A stretch of DNA of 64,000 bases from Antitrichia curtipendula (Eukaryota > Streptophyta > Bryopsida > Hypnales > Leucodontaceae), in contig OX579635.1 of NCBI GenBank assembly GCA_951230915.1, positions 49,166,001-49,230,000 on the forward strand, in the 5' to 3' direction. The translations under genes were made by a program, and so were the position numbers. Each line of letters starts with the position of its first letter. Position 1 is the stretch's first letter. The notes under the pieces were generated by a model. It searched no databases. It saw nothing but the letters and a program-made list of their open reading frames with translations, and was not told the origin of the DNA. Below are positions 11,946-24,019 of this stretch, piece after piece.

Positions 11946-14270
11946 AGCCGTCCAAAACAATATTTCAAAAATATAAATTTCTACACTGAGCAAATTCGTT
12001 AGGGTTTTGATTTCAAACTCAAATTAGGGTCAATACCCAAGTTTGGTGCCTTGGGCATTTAGGGGTTCAGGATTTTGTGAATTCAAGTTTGTGAATTTGC
12101 GTGTTCAACTTTGTCATAGAGGGAGTTCAAATTTGGCTTGGAGGGACTTCAGGTCTGGGAGCTTGATTAAATTTCCACACATACTTCAGGTCAGGCCGCG
12201 GACTTCATATCGGGGCGCGGACGTCAGGGTGGGGACTTGAAGGCAGGGCTGGGACTTGAAGGGGCGCAAACGTCCCAATCCTCCGCCATAGTGTGGGGAG
12301 GAAGTGAAGTTTATTTTGAACTTGGCCATGGGATTCTTCCTTCCCATGGAGAGGGGGATCCCATTAATGCATCTTGCTCTTCATTTCGGTTCGGGAATAT
12401 CTTCAAGTCAATGGCTCCAATAAGAAGTCCAACTACTTTTTAAATTCAAAGACCATGGAGCATGTGGCTCCCTTCTTGGTGCCAAACTTCTCCTTCTTGC
12501 CTTCACCAAGCACTTGATAATTAGGAACCACCAAAGAATATAGGAGAGTTTTGAAAATGAAAATTTTATTGCACGCTTCAATAAAAAAAAATTTGAAATT
12601 ACATGCTACAAGATTTTGGATTTATAACGAAAGACAAGGTATACATTTTTTAAGATTCAAGTGGAAGGATGCATTTTGCAAATTTCCCAAATATAAACTA
12701 AAAGGGTTTATAGTTAAAAAAAATTCAAACACGTCTTATATTTTTTAGACTTCTAATTGAATTGGTTAGTTTTTGGTAATGGAGAGTATAAGGGTTTGGA
12801 AATTGGGAATTCACATCAATAACATATTACAATGTATTACAATGTAGTTCAAGGATTTTATTTTTAAAATTAGAGGCTATAAGGATTTGGAAAGGAAACA
12901 AAATGAAAGATCTATTGGTTTCGAAGGAAGTTGAAGGCTCTAGTCTTGTTACTAGATGCTACAAGGTTGAAGGGTTTTGATTTCAAATGAAATAGAAGTT
13001 ATGTTTTGTGTTGTTATAGTTGAAGCCTTTATGGTGTTGGTAAATTGTTCTTCCAAGTGTTTAAAATTCAAATCAAATACAAGTTAAATGTTATGTGCTT
13101 GTACTTCAAGGGCTTCAAGTTAAAGTACGAGTTATAAGGGTTTGGAAATTCCTTCAAATACAAGTAAACATTTTTGGGTTCTACTTCAAGGGTTCATTTG
13201 TGTTAATGGAAGATTGGAAGATACACGGATTGGGAATTCAAATCAGATATAAGTTCTTTTATACTTGGTTAGGATTAAAGGGTTAACTTCTGTAAGTTCT
13301 ACGTAGAGGCTACCAGATTTTGGAATTCCTATGAAATACATGATATAGTTGTTGGGGATTCAAGTTGCAACCTTGCAGGGGCTATTTCTGTCATCAAAGG
13401 CTACAAAGGCTGGGTATTCAATTCAAATATGGAATGGAAAATCTTCAGTTCTAGTCAAAGGGTCAATTTGTGTAATTAGCAATTACAAGATTAATTCTAC
13501 TTAATTGGAGGATAAAACTACTGCAAAGGTTTAGGGAACCATCCAATTTGAAGGTTTTTTTTTTTTGGATTTCAGTTCAAACGTTCATTGCTTCATTTCA
13601 GTAACAAGAGTCTAATTATGTTTGGATTTAAGAATTGAAATAAAAATATGAAATACCTCTTCTTTTATTTTTGGGTTTAGGTTGTTTTTAAGAAACCCCA
13701 AAAATGGATACTAGAATTGTTTTGGGAAAAAAACTAATACAATTTGTTTTATTTTCGGATTCAACTATTTAAGTTAAATGGTTCCTTTGATAATTGTAAT
13801 CTAGACATCTACTTATGTTTGGAATTGAAGTAAAATACAATGGTTTTTTTGCTTTAAAAAAAGTTCAACGGTTTAGGGTTTGGTAATAGGATAGTATATT
13901 AGTACATGAGTACATCAAGTTTTCAAACTCTAGAATCGTACTTTAATTTGAGCTCACCATGTGCAATGGAACTCCTAAGCACTAATTGTAATTAACATAT
14001 CTCATGTGGGTTGTTGTACGTCCTACCACCTCATATATATATAATGAGCTCCTCTTTATAGTTTCTATTTTCTAATCTAAAATTTCAAACAGGATGATAA
14101 ATAATTTTTAAATTTTTCTTAGATATTGTACGTAATTGAATGTTTTTTTCCATATTTAGCTGTAGGATACTGTATTAGACATTTTGACTAGTATAAAAAT
14201 GTTTGGACGAAATTCCTGAAAATTTGAGCAAATAGATTGCAAGATAGTTATCTTCAACCCCTGAAGAGTG
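11946..14270. other. AT-rich array edge with decayed satellite-like words; no gene
   Basis: There is no convincing coding sequence. From about 12.5 to 13.9 kb the sequence repeatedly shows distorted satellite words such as 'ttcaagtggaagg', 'taatggagagtataagggtttgg', 'ggattgggaattcaaatcagatataag' and 'attcaattcaaatatggaatgg', spaced irregularly. I read this as an old, heavily mutated margin of the array, but composition alone could mimic part of it. A GC-rich patch lies at 12190-12290. Confidence 0.45.
12190..12290 (-). repeat. GC-rich patch sharing the GTCCGCGCCC word with 21.36-21.48 kb
   Basis: This is a short GC-rich island in very AT-rich DNA. On the minus strand it contains CGTCCGCGCCCCGATA, which also occurs in the minisatellite at 21359-21476 on the plus strand, together with repeated 'ttcaagtccc' words. 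It is probably a fragment of the same dispersed repeat in opposite orientation. Confidence 0.5.
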
Positions 14271-14284
14271 AAGACCTAACAATG

Positions 14285-14465
14285 GTTACTCTATTAGGTG
14301 GACCAAAGAGGGTCCCCCTCTTTGTACGTTCACTTAGTTTCTTGCTTTCTTTTCTGCTCATCTTCTCTTCATTTGCTCTTATTCTCTTCATTTGTCCAGC
14401 CTTTGGCTTGGCGGTTACTTTTTTTCTCTTAATACAATGGTTTCCATTTGTTATCAAAAAAAAAA
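14285..14465 (+). mobile_element. 5'-truncated poly(A) retroposon (LINE 3' end or SINE-like) with target-site duplication
   Basis: A 181-bp segment ends in a run of A residues (the 12-A run at 14456-14467 overlaps the duplication). It is flanked by AAGACCTAACAATG (14271-14284) and AAGACCTCACAATG (14466-14479), which match at 13 of 14 positions. A pyrimidine-rich 3' region, a poly(A) tail and a 14-bp duplication are the signature of target-primed reverse transcription. No coding domain is retained, so the donor family (plant LINE 3' end or SINE) cannot be decided. Confidence 0.75.
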
Positions 14466-14479
14466 AAGACCTCACAATG

Positions 14480-15294
14480 TGTCAATGTTTTGACAATGAA
14501 ATTTTCCAATGAATCTTCCCACTTTGAAATTTTTTTGTGTATGGGATATTGGAATGTATTTGAAATTTATAATACAAGCGTACAAAAAAGAAGATTGCTA
14601 TGTCTAGGGTAGTATGATGTGTGGAATTAATTATAAAATATTGACCGTTGGATTTTTTAATTATAACAATTTTGGATGATCAATTGTGTAGGTAAAAATT
14701 AGAAAATGCAGCTTCTGGAGAAGAAAAATGATAAGAAGATGAATAGTGCTTTCCCCACTAGGGAAAAAATTATTTTGGAATTTGAGGCAAATGCATTATT
14801 TTTAATTTTTAAGAATACACAATGTTTGGAACATTTTGCTAATCTTTCCTGGGATTCCATCAAATTTGGAATCAGTCCAGTTATTTTTGTGTTTTTAATT
14901 GCTCCCATTTTTCTATTACACTACATTTCCAAAAAAAAAATTAAAATACTTTTCACATTGAAATCTTCACAATCAAATTATATAATAGTTTGTAAACTTA
15001 TTACTGAATAACTTTTTAGTTAAGGAATTATACATGCATCATGCAAAGGAATTCAACAAGTAAATAATGAATATATGTATTTCATATGCATCATGTAGTA
15101 CAAAATTGGAAAAGTCTATAGCGCATTTTCCATGATAAAATTTGCATATCCACGAGTCTTTCTCTAATACTGTTTGTAGTACCGAACTACCGAAGTAGCA
15201 AACTAGCAATTCTATAAGCATCGGTAATGATAAGTGTCTAAGTCTACACAAAATATGCTTTACTAATCAGTAATTACCACACTAGGAAATGCAC
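14480..15294. other. AT-rich intergenic DNA; nothing recognised
   Basis: Short chance ORFs only, with many A and T runs. I see no repeat family, RNA gene or promoter I can defend. Confidence 0.6.
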
Positions 15295-16150
15295 TCAGTC
15301 GATGTTCATTGGACTATTTGCAATGCCGCTGGGTCCAGCCTCGTTGTCGTGTGTGCCGTGCTGCATCGGAAAATCTTCGCCGGATTCTAGTTGAAGTCTA
15401 CGAACCGCAGACCGAGTTCTCCTTGTCGGTCCGTCTTCTTCCAAAATGGCCCTCATAATTTGCGATTGCTTGAGGCTCTCCAGAGCTCGACGTGTATCCG
15501 GGCTATGATGTTCAAGTAGGAAATCTAGCCCTTCGTTTCTGAAAGTTTCCCTCCACTCAGATTCCGATAATTGAACAAGCTCCGCGGGGTTGGGCATGTC
15601 AGGGTCCTCCCCAATACGAACCCCGTTGTCATCGGTGACACGGACTCCATCAACGCCCCACAACCATTGCCTGGGGTCAGGTCCAAATTGAAACTTCTTT
15701 CCGACCTCGTCCCAATGTCCATTGAAGCATTGGAAGAAAAAATTCCGTTGTCCTTGGCTATGCTTGTCTTTCATCTGAATCAAGTGGTGGCAGACTTGGA
15801 CAATTTGATCTGGGTCAGTCTCCCAACCACATTCAGCAGCTACATGTATCTTGTCCAACGACGTCATTTTCAATTTTTTGCTCCACACTAAGTCTTTTCC
15901 CCACATATTAGATTGATCGGGGGCATTCGTGGCATTGAATTCCCAATGTGGTGGCATATATGGGACCAAGCCAAACAACTCGTACAAGCGCTCGTGGAAA
16001 GGAGCCTTGCACACTGCGCACCGACGACGGACAATCATGAAACTGATGAGGCAAAATGGGTGGTACAAGTGGTTGCAGGTGCCCAAGTGAATTCCACCTT
16101 CAGGGCCAAATGGATTCATACAAATCGGGCACATAGTCCCGTCGTGCACA
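15295..16150 (-). CDS. RING-type zinc-finger protein, 5' end lost in assembly gap
   Basis: An open frame of about 284 codons ends with TGA at 15295-15297 and runs upstream into the N gap, so the true start is not visible. Close to the gap it encodes a RING-like finger: CPIC, then about 14 residues, CNH, LYH, PFC, and after a basic stretch CAVC. The order of C and H ligands fits a C3H2C3 (RING-H2) arrangement, which usually means an E3 ubiquitin ligase. The remainder has no domain I recognise: aromatic-rich segments, a helix rich in Glu/Leu, and a basic 'RRTRSAVRRL' stretch before a polar tail. A related but decayed finger lies at 34.4 kb (shared 'HPFC' and 'PFH' context), so this is a multicopy family. 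The kinase-like gene across the gap is divergent. Confidence 0.7.
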
Positions 16151-16350
16151 NNNNNNNNNNNNNNNNNNNNNNNNNNNNNNNNNNNNNNNNNNNNNNNNNN
16201 NNNNNNNNNNNNNNNNNNNNNNNNNNNNNNNNNNNNNNNNNNNNNNNNNNNNNNNNNNNNNNNNNNNNNNNNNNNNNNNNNNNNNNNNNNNNNNNNNNNN
16301 NNNNNNNNNNNNNNNNNNNNNNNNNNNNNNNNNNNNNNNNNNNNNNNNNN
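16151..16350. other. Assembly gap of exactly 200 N
   Basis: Two hundred undetermined bases lie between the start of the RING gene and the kinase-like gene. The round number suggests a placeholder, so the true distance may differ. The 5' ends of both genes, and any shared promoter, lie in or next to it. Confidence 1.
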
Positions 16351-16352
16351 AG

Positions 16353-17750
16353 AGCAATAGCGGTTAACTTTTTTCGCACGACGAAGCTCTGGAATGATGT
16401 GTAGAGAATATAGTGAACTACAACGAAGAAGGATACCACAAGTTGACTGCTGAAGTGCGCCGCGAGTTGGAGACCAAACTTAGAGCATCCGAGCGATTCA
16501 ACAATTATTAGGATTACTGGTTGCACTCTGAGTGGTTGGATAAACAAGTGTCGCAGCTGACCACCAATATTGTGGTGAATTGGTGTTATCACACAAAGAA
16601 GCAGGATGACGGTAGTGATTGGGACACGCATGACAAAGAGTTTGCATCGAAATTGATGGAGATTCAGAAGTTCTCTCAACAGTATTCTTCATCACGTAGA
16701 AAGAAACAAGCACCATGGAAAGCAACGCTTGAAGACCAAATACGAGCTCATTGCGTGAGCGGAATAGTCAAGTGGCTTGAAAGTTGTGTGAAAGTGAATC
16801 CCATGCCAAACCAGACCGCGACTGGATCATATGGGACCGTGAGGAAGGTGGTGCTCACGAGACTACAAAGCATTCCCAGTTGGATTTGCTTTGCCGGGAA
16901 GACTTTGAAGACCTCAGATGAGAAGGAGAAATGCCAAGCTATTATGAGTGAGGCGGGGGGTTGTCCAGTGATACATCCTGGTATCATAAGACTTGCGTAC
17001 ATCCATCCCCAAACGATGGAAGGCTACACACTATGGTGGAATGGAGGGTCTTTAATTTCTTTCTTGGCCAAGTACAACTCAAAAGTAAGCGAATCATTGG
17101 ACGTGGATGACATCAGGAGACAACCTGATACAGGGTTGACGCAGGAAGAATTAGGTTGGGTTGCAACTTATCGTAAAAACCGCGTGAACTTGGCTCTATC
17201 ATTGCTTGTGACAGTGGGAAAATGCCATGAAGCACAATATTTACACAATGACATTACTCCATCCAACATTTTGTTCCATTTTGATGAATGGAAAGAGAAC
17301 ACAGTGTACATAGGGATTTGCGATTGGGGGCTTTCTGGCCGAGTGGTAGAGAAGGAGCCATCAAGGTATGGTTATCAAACCATGGAAGAGCTCGAATAAG
17401 AGAGAAATCAACGAAAACATGCAGCCCCCGAATTGTTCTACGTGTATGGAAAGAAGGGATCGGAGACCTCGCTTGAAGTCATGCAAAAAAAACATTTGTA
17501 CTCCATGGCTGCTGATGCATATGCAACAGGATGGATAGCATATCAAATTTGGAAAGAAGAATGGGATCCCAAGTATTTTATGACCAAAAACCCAGAACAG
17601 TATCAGAATTTGAGGATTAAGCTGTTGAGCCTCCAGAAAGCAGATGTAGGCGAGAGGGCGTCTGTACCTGACGTTCTAGACACTTTGAGGAAGGCACCTC
17701 ACTGTTGGACTATGCCTGAGTGTTGTTATCGTACACAGAATATTATTTGA
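16353..17750 (+). pseudogene. Protein-kinase-like gene broken by in-frame stops
   Basis: One reading frame encodes a protein-kinase fold in order: glycine loop GSYGTVRKV, a candidate VAIK lysine in FAGKTLK, a catalytic loop HNDITPSNIL (Asn where most kinases have the Arg of HRD), DWG in place of DFG, and an APE-like HAAPEL. The frame is interrupted by TGA at 16395-16397, TAG at 16509-16511 and TAA at 17397-17399, and coding character continues in the same frame across each. After the last stop the C-lobe reads through to TGA at 17748-17750. An N-terminal helical region precedes the kinase domain and disappears into the gap. I therefore call it a pseudogene; sequencing error or very short introns removing the stops cannot be excluded. 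The non-RD loop and DWG are real features of the domain, not decay. Confidence 0.75.
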
Positions 17751-19144
17751 ACTTTTTAAGGTTTAGTATGTGGCAGTTTTATAGGAAGACCACACTTTTG
17801 TGCTTAGAAGAGCATCAAGCAAGTGTATTTCGCGGTTGCTATACATTTCATATATAAAGACGTATGTTAAAAATGTTGTAATACAGAATTTGGTCTTTCT
17901 TCCATCATGACAATTGTATGACTTTTGTGAATTTATGAATGTTGAGTAAGCAAACAACTTTGAATGCAAAAGAGCATGGACATATGGTAAATGTTGTGGG
18001 CACCTTAAAATTTGAAAGAACCACTGACCGTAGACCGTAGGGTGCAGGAAGAAATGACTTTGAAATAAATAATACTCTTGAATTGGAAAATGAAGTGGAA
18101 AGAAATCATATTGTAATTACAAAAGAAGAGTTGATCCTAAGAAATGTAAAGATTTTGCGTCATTGTGTGAACGAAGGATTTCAATGTGTTCTGAATAATA
18201 CATCTGGCTGGTATATTAGAACATTGTATAATTTGTATTCTATTCTAGTAATTGATTCGGAGAGTATGGATTCTTTATGAAGTGAATTCCAAACTATTTT
18301 AATTCACGAAGGTCCTGACAGAAAACGGGTCTGGGTGAAGCAGTGAGCAAGCCAATAAGGGCCCCTCTTCCTTTACTTTGAAATTCACAACGGGAAAAAA
18401 TATGATTTGATTGAATAAGGGCCCCTTTTCATTCCCAAAAAAATACTTGAATTTGGGTTCAATTTAAAAAAAATTGGTTCAAAAAATATAAAGGTCCCCT
18501 CTTCAAATTAAAATGTCAAAGTGGTATATTCTTAAGTAGAACTTTGGACATAGAATTTCGGTGAAAAAAATACCACTTTTGACATTTTTATTTGTAAAAA
18601 ATAGGATTTTTCTTTAAAAAAAAATCTAAAAATTTTGCATTTGAGAAAACATTTTGGTGATGAGATTTGACCAAAAAACTCACCAAAATAATGTTCCATA
18701 ACTCTAAAAAGAATACAGAAAGAAGCTATTTTTGTGGACTTCCACACCACATAGAAATAAGTATTTTTGAAATTCCTTTGGAAATATAAGTCTACTAAGA
18801 GAACATCCTCTCCAAATTTCAGCTCAAAATTCGTTTTTTTGGGTTCCAAATCGTGTAAAAACCCCCTAAATCATGCATTGTGAGAAAATATCGGGGGCTG
18901 TTTAAAAATAGTAAATTATTTTTGAAAAATACCCAAAAATTAGGGAAGTTTTCTGATAGTTATAAGTAGCTTTCCTATAAATTTCAATTCATTTAGAGCT
19001 AAAGAAAAAATGTTATGGCCAAAAAATAGATCAGCACCTATGGGTGTGACATATGGTTTTAAGTGTTTCGTGCAATCACCCAAGGCATTATTATTTTTAT
19101 GTGTACAATGCCAAAAAATATGGTTCAATTGAACGAGGGCCCTT

Positions 19145-19340
19145 TATTACTTCTTAACCCTTAAAGTTCTTTGACTATGTTCTCACCAAAAATGCTCCAA
19201 AACTGCCATTTTTAGCAGAAGTACCAAATTTTTGAAAAATATCATTTTTGGACACATATAACCGTAGGATCTTGTAGTAATCTTGTTTGGGAATGTGTGG
19301 AAAAAATTTCAGAAATTTTTAATCGTATAGATTAGAAGAT
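19145..19340 (+). repeat. Dispersed repeat, copy 1
   Basis: It contains 'taacccttaaagttctttgactatgttct', 'gctccaaaactgccatttttagc' and 'aaccgtaggatcttgtag' in that order. The same ordered words recur at 20243-20375 and, more diverged, at 37645-37775. No ends or coding capacity are evident. Confidence 0.55.
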
Positions 19341-20242
19341 ATTAACGTTTGAAGTGGCAAAAGTCATTTTTCTGGCCCTGCAAGAAACCGGGCAGCTGCA
19401 CTTCACAAGGTCAGATTATTATAAAAAAATTCTAAAATGGTTTTGCTTCTTTGGAATCATTTTTCAAAGCAAGTTGGCTACATGCTTGAAAATTTTCAGA
19501 TTATTTGGAATTGTACAACATATAGGAAAAAAAAAGGTTGTACAAAGAAGTAGAGATTGATTCAAAACACAAAATTGTTAAGAAGTTAATTATGGAATTG
19601 AAAAATGCCAATTCCAATGGTTGCAATGTTGTAATAAACAATCTACATCCTATGATTTTACCTTTTTTGAAAAATATTAAAAATTGAGTGAAATAAACGA
19701 CTTCAAAGTTTATTTTAGAGTAGACAATCCATAACTGCACGCAAACTAAAAATCCTTGTAACGTTTGACTCATTGATTGAAATGCAATTATTCAAAGCTT
19801 TCCACATATATATAAATCTAATAAACCAATTTCAAATTTTTATTTTTGAAAAAAGTGATTTTTTCTGATCTGCCCAAACTGCCCGGTTACGAAAAAAAGT
19901 AACATATTAGGCCATAACTTTTGACTCGTATTTCAAAATGTCATGAAATTTGGTGCATATGAAAGATATTCCTCGTCCCCACCTATAAAAATTTCAGCCC
20001 AAAATATGGAAATCTCTAGTCATATGTACTTGCCCAAAATTTCTATGTTGCCAAAAAAACGCATGATGGTCCTTTAGGGGTTAATGGAGAATGAATTAAA
20101 TGCATGTGAAAAAAATACGAGTCCACGGAACAAGGTTCCTTTTCCTTTACTTTTAAATTTACAAGAAATTAATGGAAAAAAATATGGTTTGGTTGTACAA
20201 GGGCCTCCTTTCATTCAAAAATAAATTAGTTCAATTTGACTC

Positions 20243-20375
20243 CAATTTAACCCCTAAAGGATTAAGGCCTATTTTCTACCAAAAATCACTCCAAACTGCC
20301 ATTTCTTTAGCCAAGAGTACAAAAAGATATAAATTGTTTTTGGGTCCACATCTGACCGTAGGATCCTACACCTGA
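20243..20375 (+). repeat. Dispersed repeat, copy 2
   Basis: It contains 'taacccctaaaggattaaggcc', 'cactccaaactgccatttc' and 'gaccgtaggatcctacac', matching the copy at 19145 in order and spacing. Confidence 0.55.
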
Positions 20376-21358
20376 CTAGTGACTACTATGAGAGTGTGTG
20401 TAAAAGATTTTAAAATTTTGGACCACACAAATTGCCAGAAATCTGCATTATAAATGAAAAAAATTAAATTTCAACACATTGTGGGAGTACATTTTCTGAC
20501 TTTGAACATTTTAAACTTTATATTTTTGCACTACAAAGTTTTGAGGTATTATTTTAGATGAACTTGAAGGTATACCTTCATGATTGGAGTATTTATTTTT
20601 TCAAAAATAGATTGTAGGAGAATAAATACATGTTTTTGTTTTTAAATATATGCTTTGTTTTGATTTAGGAAATGATCTTCATTTTTGTTGGATCTTGTTG
20701 GCAGTAAAAAAAAGAATTAGATTGTATTTTTGGTGAATTTTCGAAGTTGTATCTTCAAAATTTATTTTAAAAAAATCTAAAAATAATTTTATAATTATTA
20801 TTGTTTGTTCATCATCTTAGAGATTTTCAAAACATTTTATTCTAATTAAAATTTAACTCCATTTAAATCTTTACAATGGAGAATTGAGTTGAGGCGTGAG
20901 AGTCTAGCCAAAAAAAAAAAAATTAAAAGAAATTTAATTTTCATTATTAAAGAAATTGTTAAGTAGAAGTAGGTATGAGATAGTAGGAAAATCTAAAATA
21001 TTAATATCTTTTATATGGAATTAAAATGTATTAATCCCAATGGTGAGATTGTTCTAGCAAAAAATCTAAACCAGAAGGATCTTTTTCTTTTATATTGTAA
21101 AAATTGCATTCGAAAATGAATCCTATAAGCTATTTTTTCCAGAATGATGCTCTAAGTGCCCGAAAAATAAGATTGTCTATGACTTTCTCATAACAAATCC
21201 AAATGGAATGAATCAAAGCTTCCTAGATAGACAAAAATATAATCTGTGGCAAAAGAAACCAAAAAAAAATATTCAAAATTTTGCAAATTTTTTTTGGCTT
21301 CAAACCCCTCTCCCTTGTTTTGAGCTTATTTGGACATAACTTTAAACCCTTAAACTTA

Positions 21359-21476
21359 CCGTCCGCGCCCCGACCCTCTCTCGTCCTCGCCTTGACAGTC
21401 GTCCGCGCCCCGATACACTCTCGTCCGCGCCCTGACTAAAGTCCGCGCCCCTACCAGTGACGTCCGCGCCCTGGAT
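21359..21476 (+). repeat. GC-rich minisatellite with GTCCGCGCCC core
   Basis: Five copies of GTCCGCGCC(C)(C/T) are separated by about 20 bp of variable 'gaccctctct' or 'gatacactctc' spacer, standing out in AT-rich DNA. Just downstream (21538-21572) CATCGGACGGGCGA and TATCGGACGGGCGA form a second two-copy repeat. A fragment of the same family lies inverted at 12.2 kb. Confidence 0.65.
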
Positions 21477-21479
21477 CCT

Positions 21480-23245
21480 ACTTGGCAGCCACATCACCTA
21501 TTTTTTTTAATAAAAAAAGTCAACTCAGTGTTGACCACATCGGACGGGCGAGACCTCTATCGGACGGGCGAACTGGACGTCTGTCCAGTATGACAACCCT
21601 GCTGCTACGTTCTGTACTTCAGTACACCTAGAATGAAATGTATATACACGTGGTTACACATAAGCTAATAGGAGCCACCAAAGGAGTAACAACTCCTTTT
21701 TTGGCTCTCTTTTTGTAAGTATTTTAATTTTGTACTTAGAACCTTCCAAAAAAATTAGAGTCATATGTAAGATATTACATGTGGATTGTTATGTGAAAAG
21801 AAATTTGACATTTGAAGAAGGTTTAGGATTAAAAAAGGACTAAAATAGGGGTGTAACAAGTGCTTTTAGGTGCTTTAGAGTCCTTTTCGAGATGAAAACT
21901 GTTGAAAATTGGATGGAAGTTGGTTACTCATGCACAATGGATGAAACGTTGGCAAATGAAGCCAGCTACGGTGACGTGGACTTGCAAGCGGAGTGTCTTC
22001 GTCCTCCCAGGTTTAGGATTTCCAGAGCGGACATTCTTTGTATAGCGTAGCTATGGTTTCGAGTGCGCTGAGCTCGTTGCTTGTGATTTCATAGCAGGAA
22101 TTTGTTGTTGAGTGATCCTCGTTTGCGTAGCGGCTGGAGTTTTGAGTGCACAAAACTTTCCTAAGTGTGGCTCTTGTTGCGGAGCACAAATCTAGAGTTC
22201 AAACCTCGTCTGTACACCATTTCCGTTTTAGGGTGTCACTAAGTTGTTGAGGATTCAAGATCAAATCTTTGTCATTTGAGTGGTTATTTGCTGCTGCCCC
22301 TACCTAGGGTTTGAGTTGCACTGTTGCAGCCCTCCCTTCGAAGTACGCTCAAGTTTTTTTGCTCAGATTTGTGATACAAGTGTTTGTGTTCACAAAACCA
22401 CAAGGATCTGCGTGTGACAACATTAGGAAGGCGGCGCCATCATTTGTGTGTATGCAGGTGTGTTGCTGTTTCTCTGTTGACTCTTTGACGGGGTATGTTG
22501 GTTTACAATTACGGCGAAATGCTAGTTTTCCTCTTTGACAGATGAATTTAAGCGTGATGGTTTCAATTTATAGTATACACTTTGGTTGCAGAAGATGTGT
22601 GCTTAGGTGCTGTGACTTGCTGTAAGAAAGATTTTGCTGGGATGCCCAAGGCTGTGGTTTAAGAGAGCCGCCCCTTTGTTTTTGTAAGGTGAGTACTTTG
22701 AAGTTTAGGGTTAGATCATTACATTCTCCTGTTGTAAGATGCTGCCTTTGATTTGGATTCCTCCTCATCGCACTCCTCAGTTTTCAATGTACATTCTTGA
22801 TTCGCAATTTCGAGGGTATGAGCTAGCAGGATACGGTGAGCAATAATGAGCGATCTCATAGGGGTTTAGGATTTAAGAATTGTCCTCATGCAGCTTAGCT
22901 TTGGTGCCTGTTTAGGTGCAAATAGCTTTCAGTGACCTACAATTTTGCATGGATTTTTGTGAGAATTGCTTGATACTAGGGACTTTGCATTCTCGAACTC
23001 TGCTTTCCCCTTAAAATCTCCGTCCAAACTCGCAATTCATGCTCCAATTTGTAGAGTTCTGCTATTGGAAATTGAATCAACGTGATTCCAATTACGTGGA
23101 CTTAGGGTATGAACCTAGTCACTCAATGAACGAGATTGCTCTAGGGTTTCAAGTACTCGTCTTCTGAACTTGTTGCTTCAAATGCGTGTTGCTTCCAAAT
23201 CTCACATCCCTCGTTGTTTCGCTTGTTTTGAGGTCTTAGGTTCCA
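21480..23245. other. 5' flank of the transposase-like pseudogene
   Basis: Composition shifts toward mixed base use after about 21.9 kb. I found no defensible ORF; it probably holds untranslated leader and introns of the gene that starts at 23246. No TATA box could be assigned. Confidence 0.35.
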
Positions 23246-23827
23246 ATGGCCCAGCTTCATGTCACCGATCTATATGGAAGACTTGACGAAGAATCATACC
23301 GCTCCTGGTCTGCAGAGAAGCGGAAGGTAGATGGGCGGGAGCGCACAAGGCGCTGTAGAGCAAGAAAAGCGGATAGGCCTGAGATTGCAGTTCAGGTGGC
23401 TTTAGAAGTTTCTGAGGGAGTACCTATTACCTTGGAACGTTCTTGTGCTAGAGCAAGTAGAATCAGTGCAAATATTGCTAAAGAAATGGCAGACTTTGCC
23501 TACTCTTGTTTACAACATTTTGACTCAAATATACAACAGTTAACTTTTCAAAAGTTCTTTGGGAACAGCCACATTAAAAGGCTAATTCCACCATCTTTAA
23601 GTAACTTGGATACTTTTATGTTGTAAGATTCAGTCCTCTCAAGCGTAAGAGAGGGTCTGAAGGATCACTTGGTGGGTGTGAAACCATCCAAAATTGTCAT
23701 AGCCAAAGATATACTCTGCACATTTGCCTCGTCATCTCAGGTTGGGAGTGTGAGGGGGTTGGCTGGGCTCCTAGGGGTGGACAGGAGGAACATATCAAAG
23801 GCAAGGAGTAGAAGACGAATTCTGGAT

Positions 23828-24019
23828 CACTAGTAGAAAACGCAGGAATTTTGACAGAATTCTGTTGATTTGGACGTGTTGATCCGGTCACTGTTTTGTT
23901 GATTTCAACAGAAATTTGTTACAATTAATAGATTTCTGTTTAAATCAACAAAACAGTGACCGGATCAACACGTCCAAATCAATAGAATTTTGTCAAAATT
24001 CCTACGTTTTCTACTAGTG
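23828..24019. mobile_element. CACTA-type fold-back MITE with GAT target duplication
   Basis: A 192-bp near-perfect inverted repeat begins CACTAGTAGAAAACG and ends with its complement CGTTTTCTACTAGTG. It is bounded by GAT at 23825-23827 and GAT at 24020-24022, the 3-bp duplication typical of CACTA/En-Spm elements. Almost the whole element can fold into one hairpin ('gatccggtcactgttttgttgattt' pairs with the right arm). It sits inside an exon of the transposase-like pseudogene; removing element plus one GAT restores the codons for 'ILDAGQDAFW'. Element plus duplication is 195 bp, so the frame is kept but stops are introduced. Confidence 0.93.

Larger units (their letters stand above)
17751..21354. 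other. AT-rich intergenic DNA with dispersed repeat fragments; no gene
   Basis: There is no supportable coding sequence. Several fragments of one dispersed family are visible: 'gggcccctcttcctttacttt' near 18358 and a variant near 20134, and the core 'aacccctaaaggattaaggcc ... actccaaactgccatttctttagc ... accgtaggatc' at 19145-19340 and 20243-20375. A further copy is at 37.64-37.80 kb. Confidence 0.6.

Noticed and set aside
14237..14512. 91-codon ORF with a hydrophobic segment, possible small membrane protein
   Set aside because: It coincides with the pyrimidine-rich retroposon and its poly(A) tail, which explains the Leu/Phe/Ser and Lys runs.
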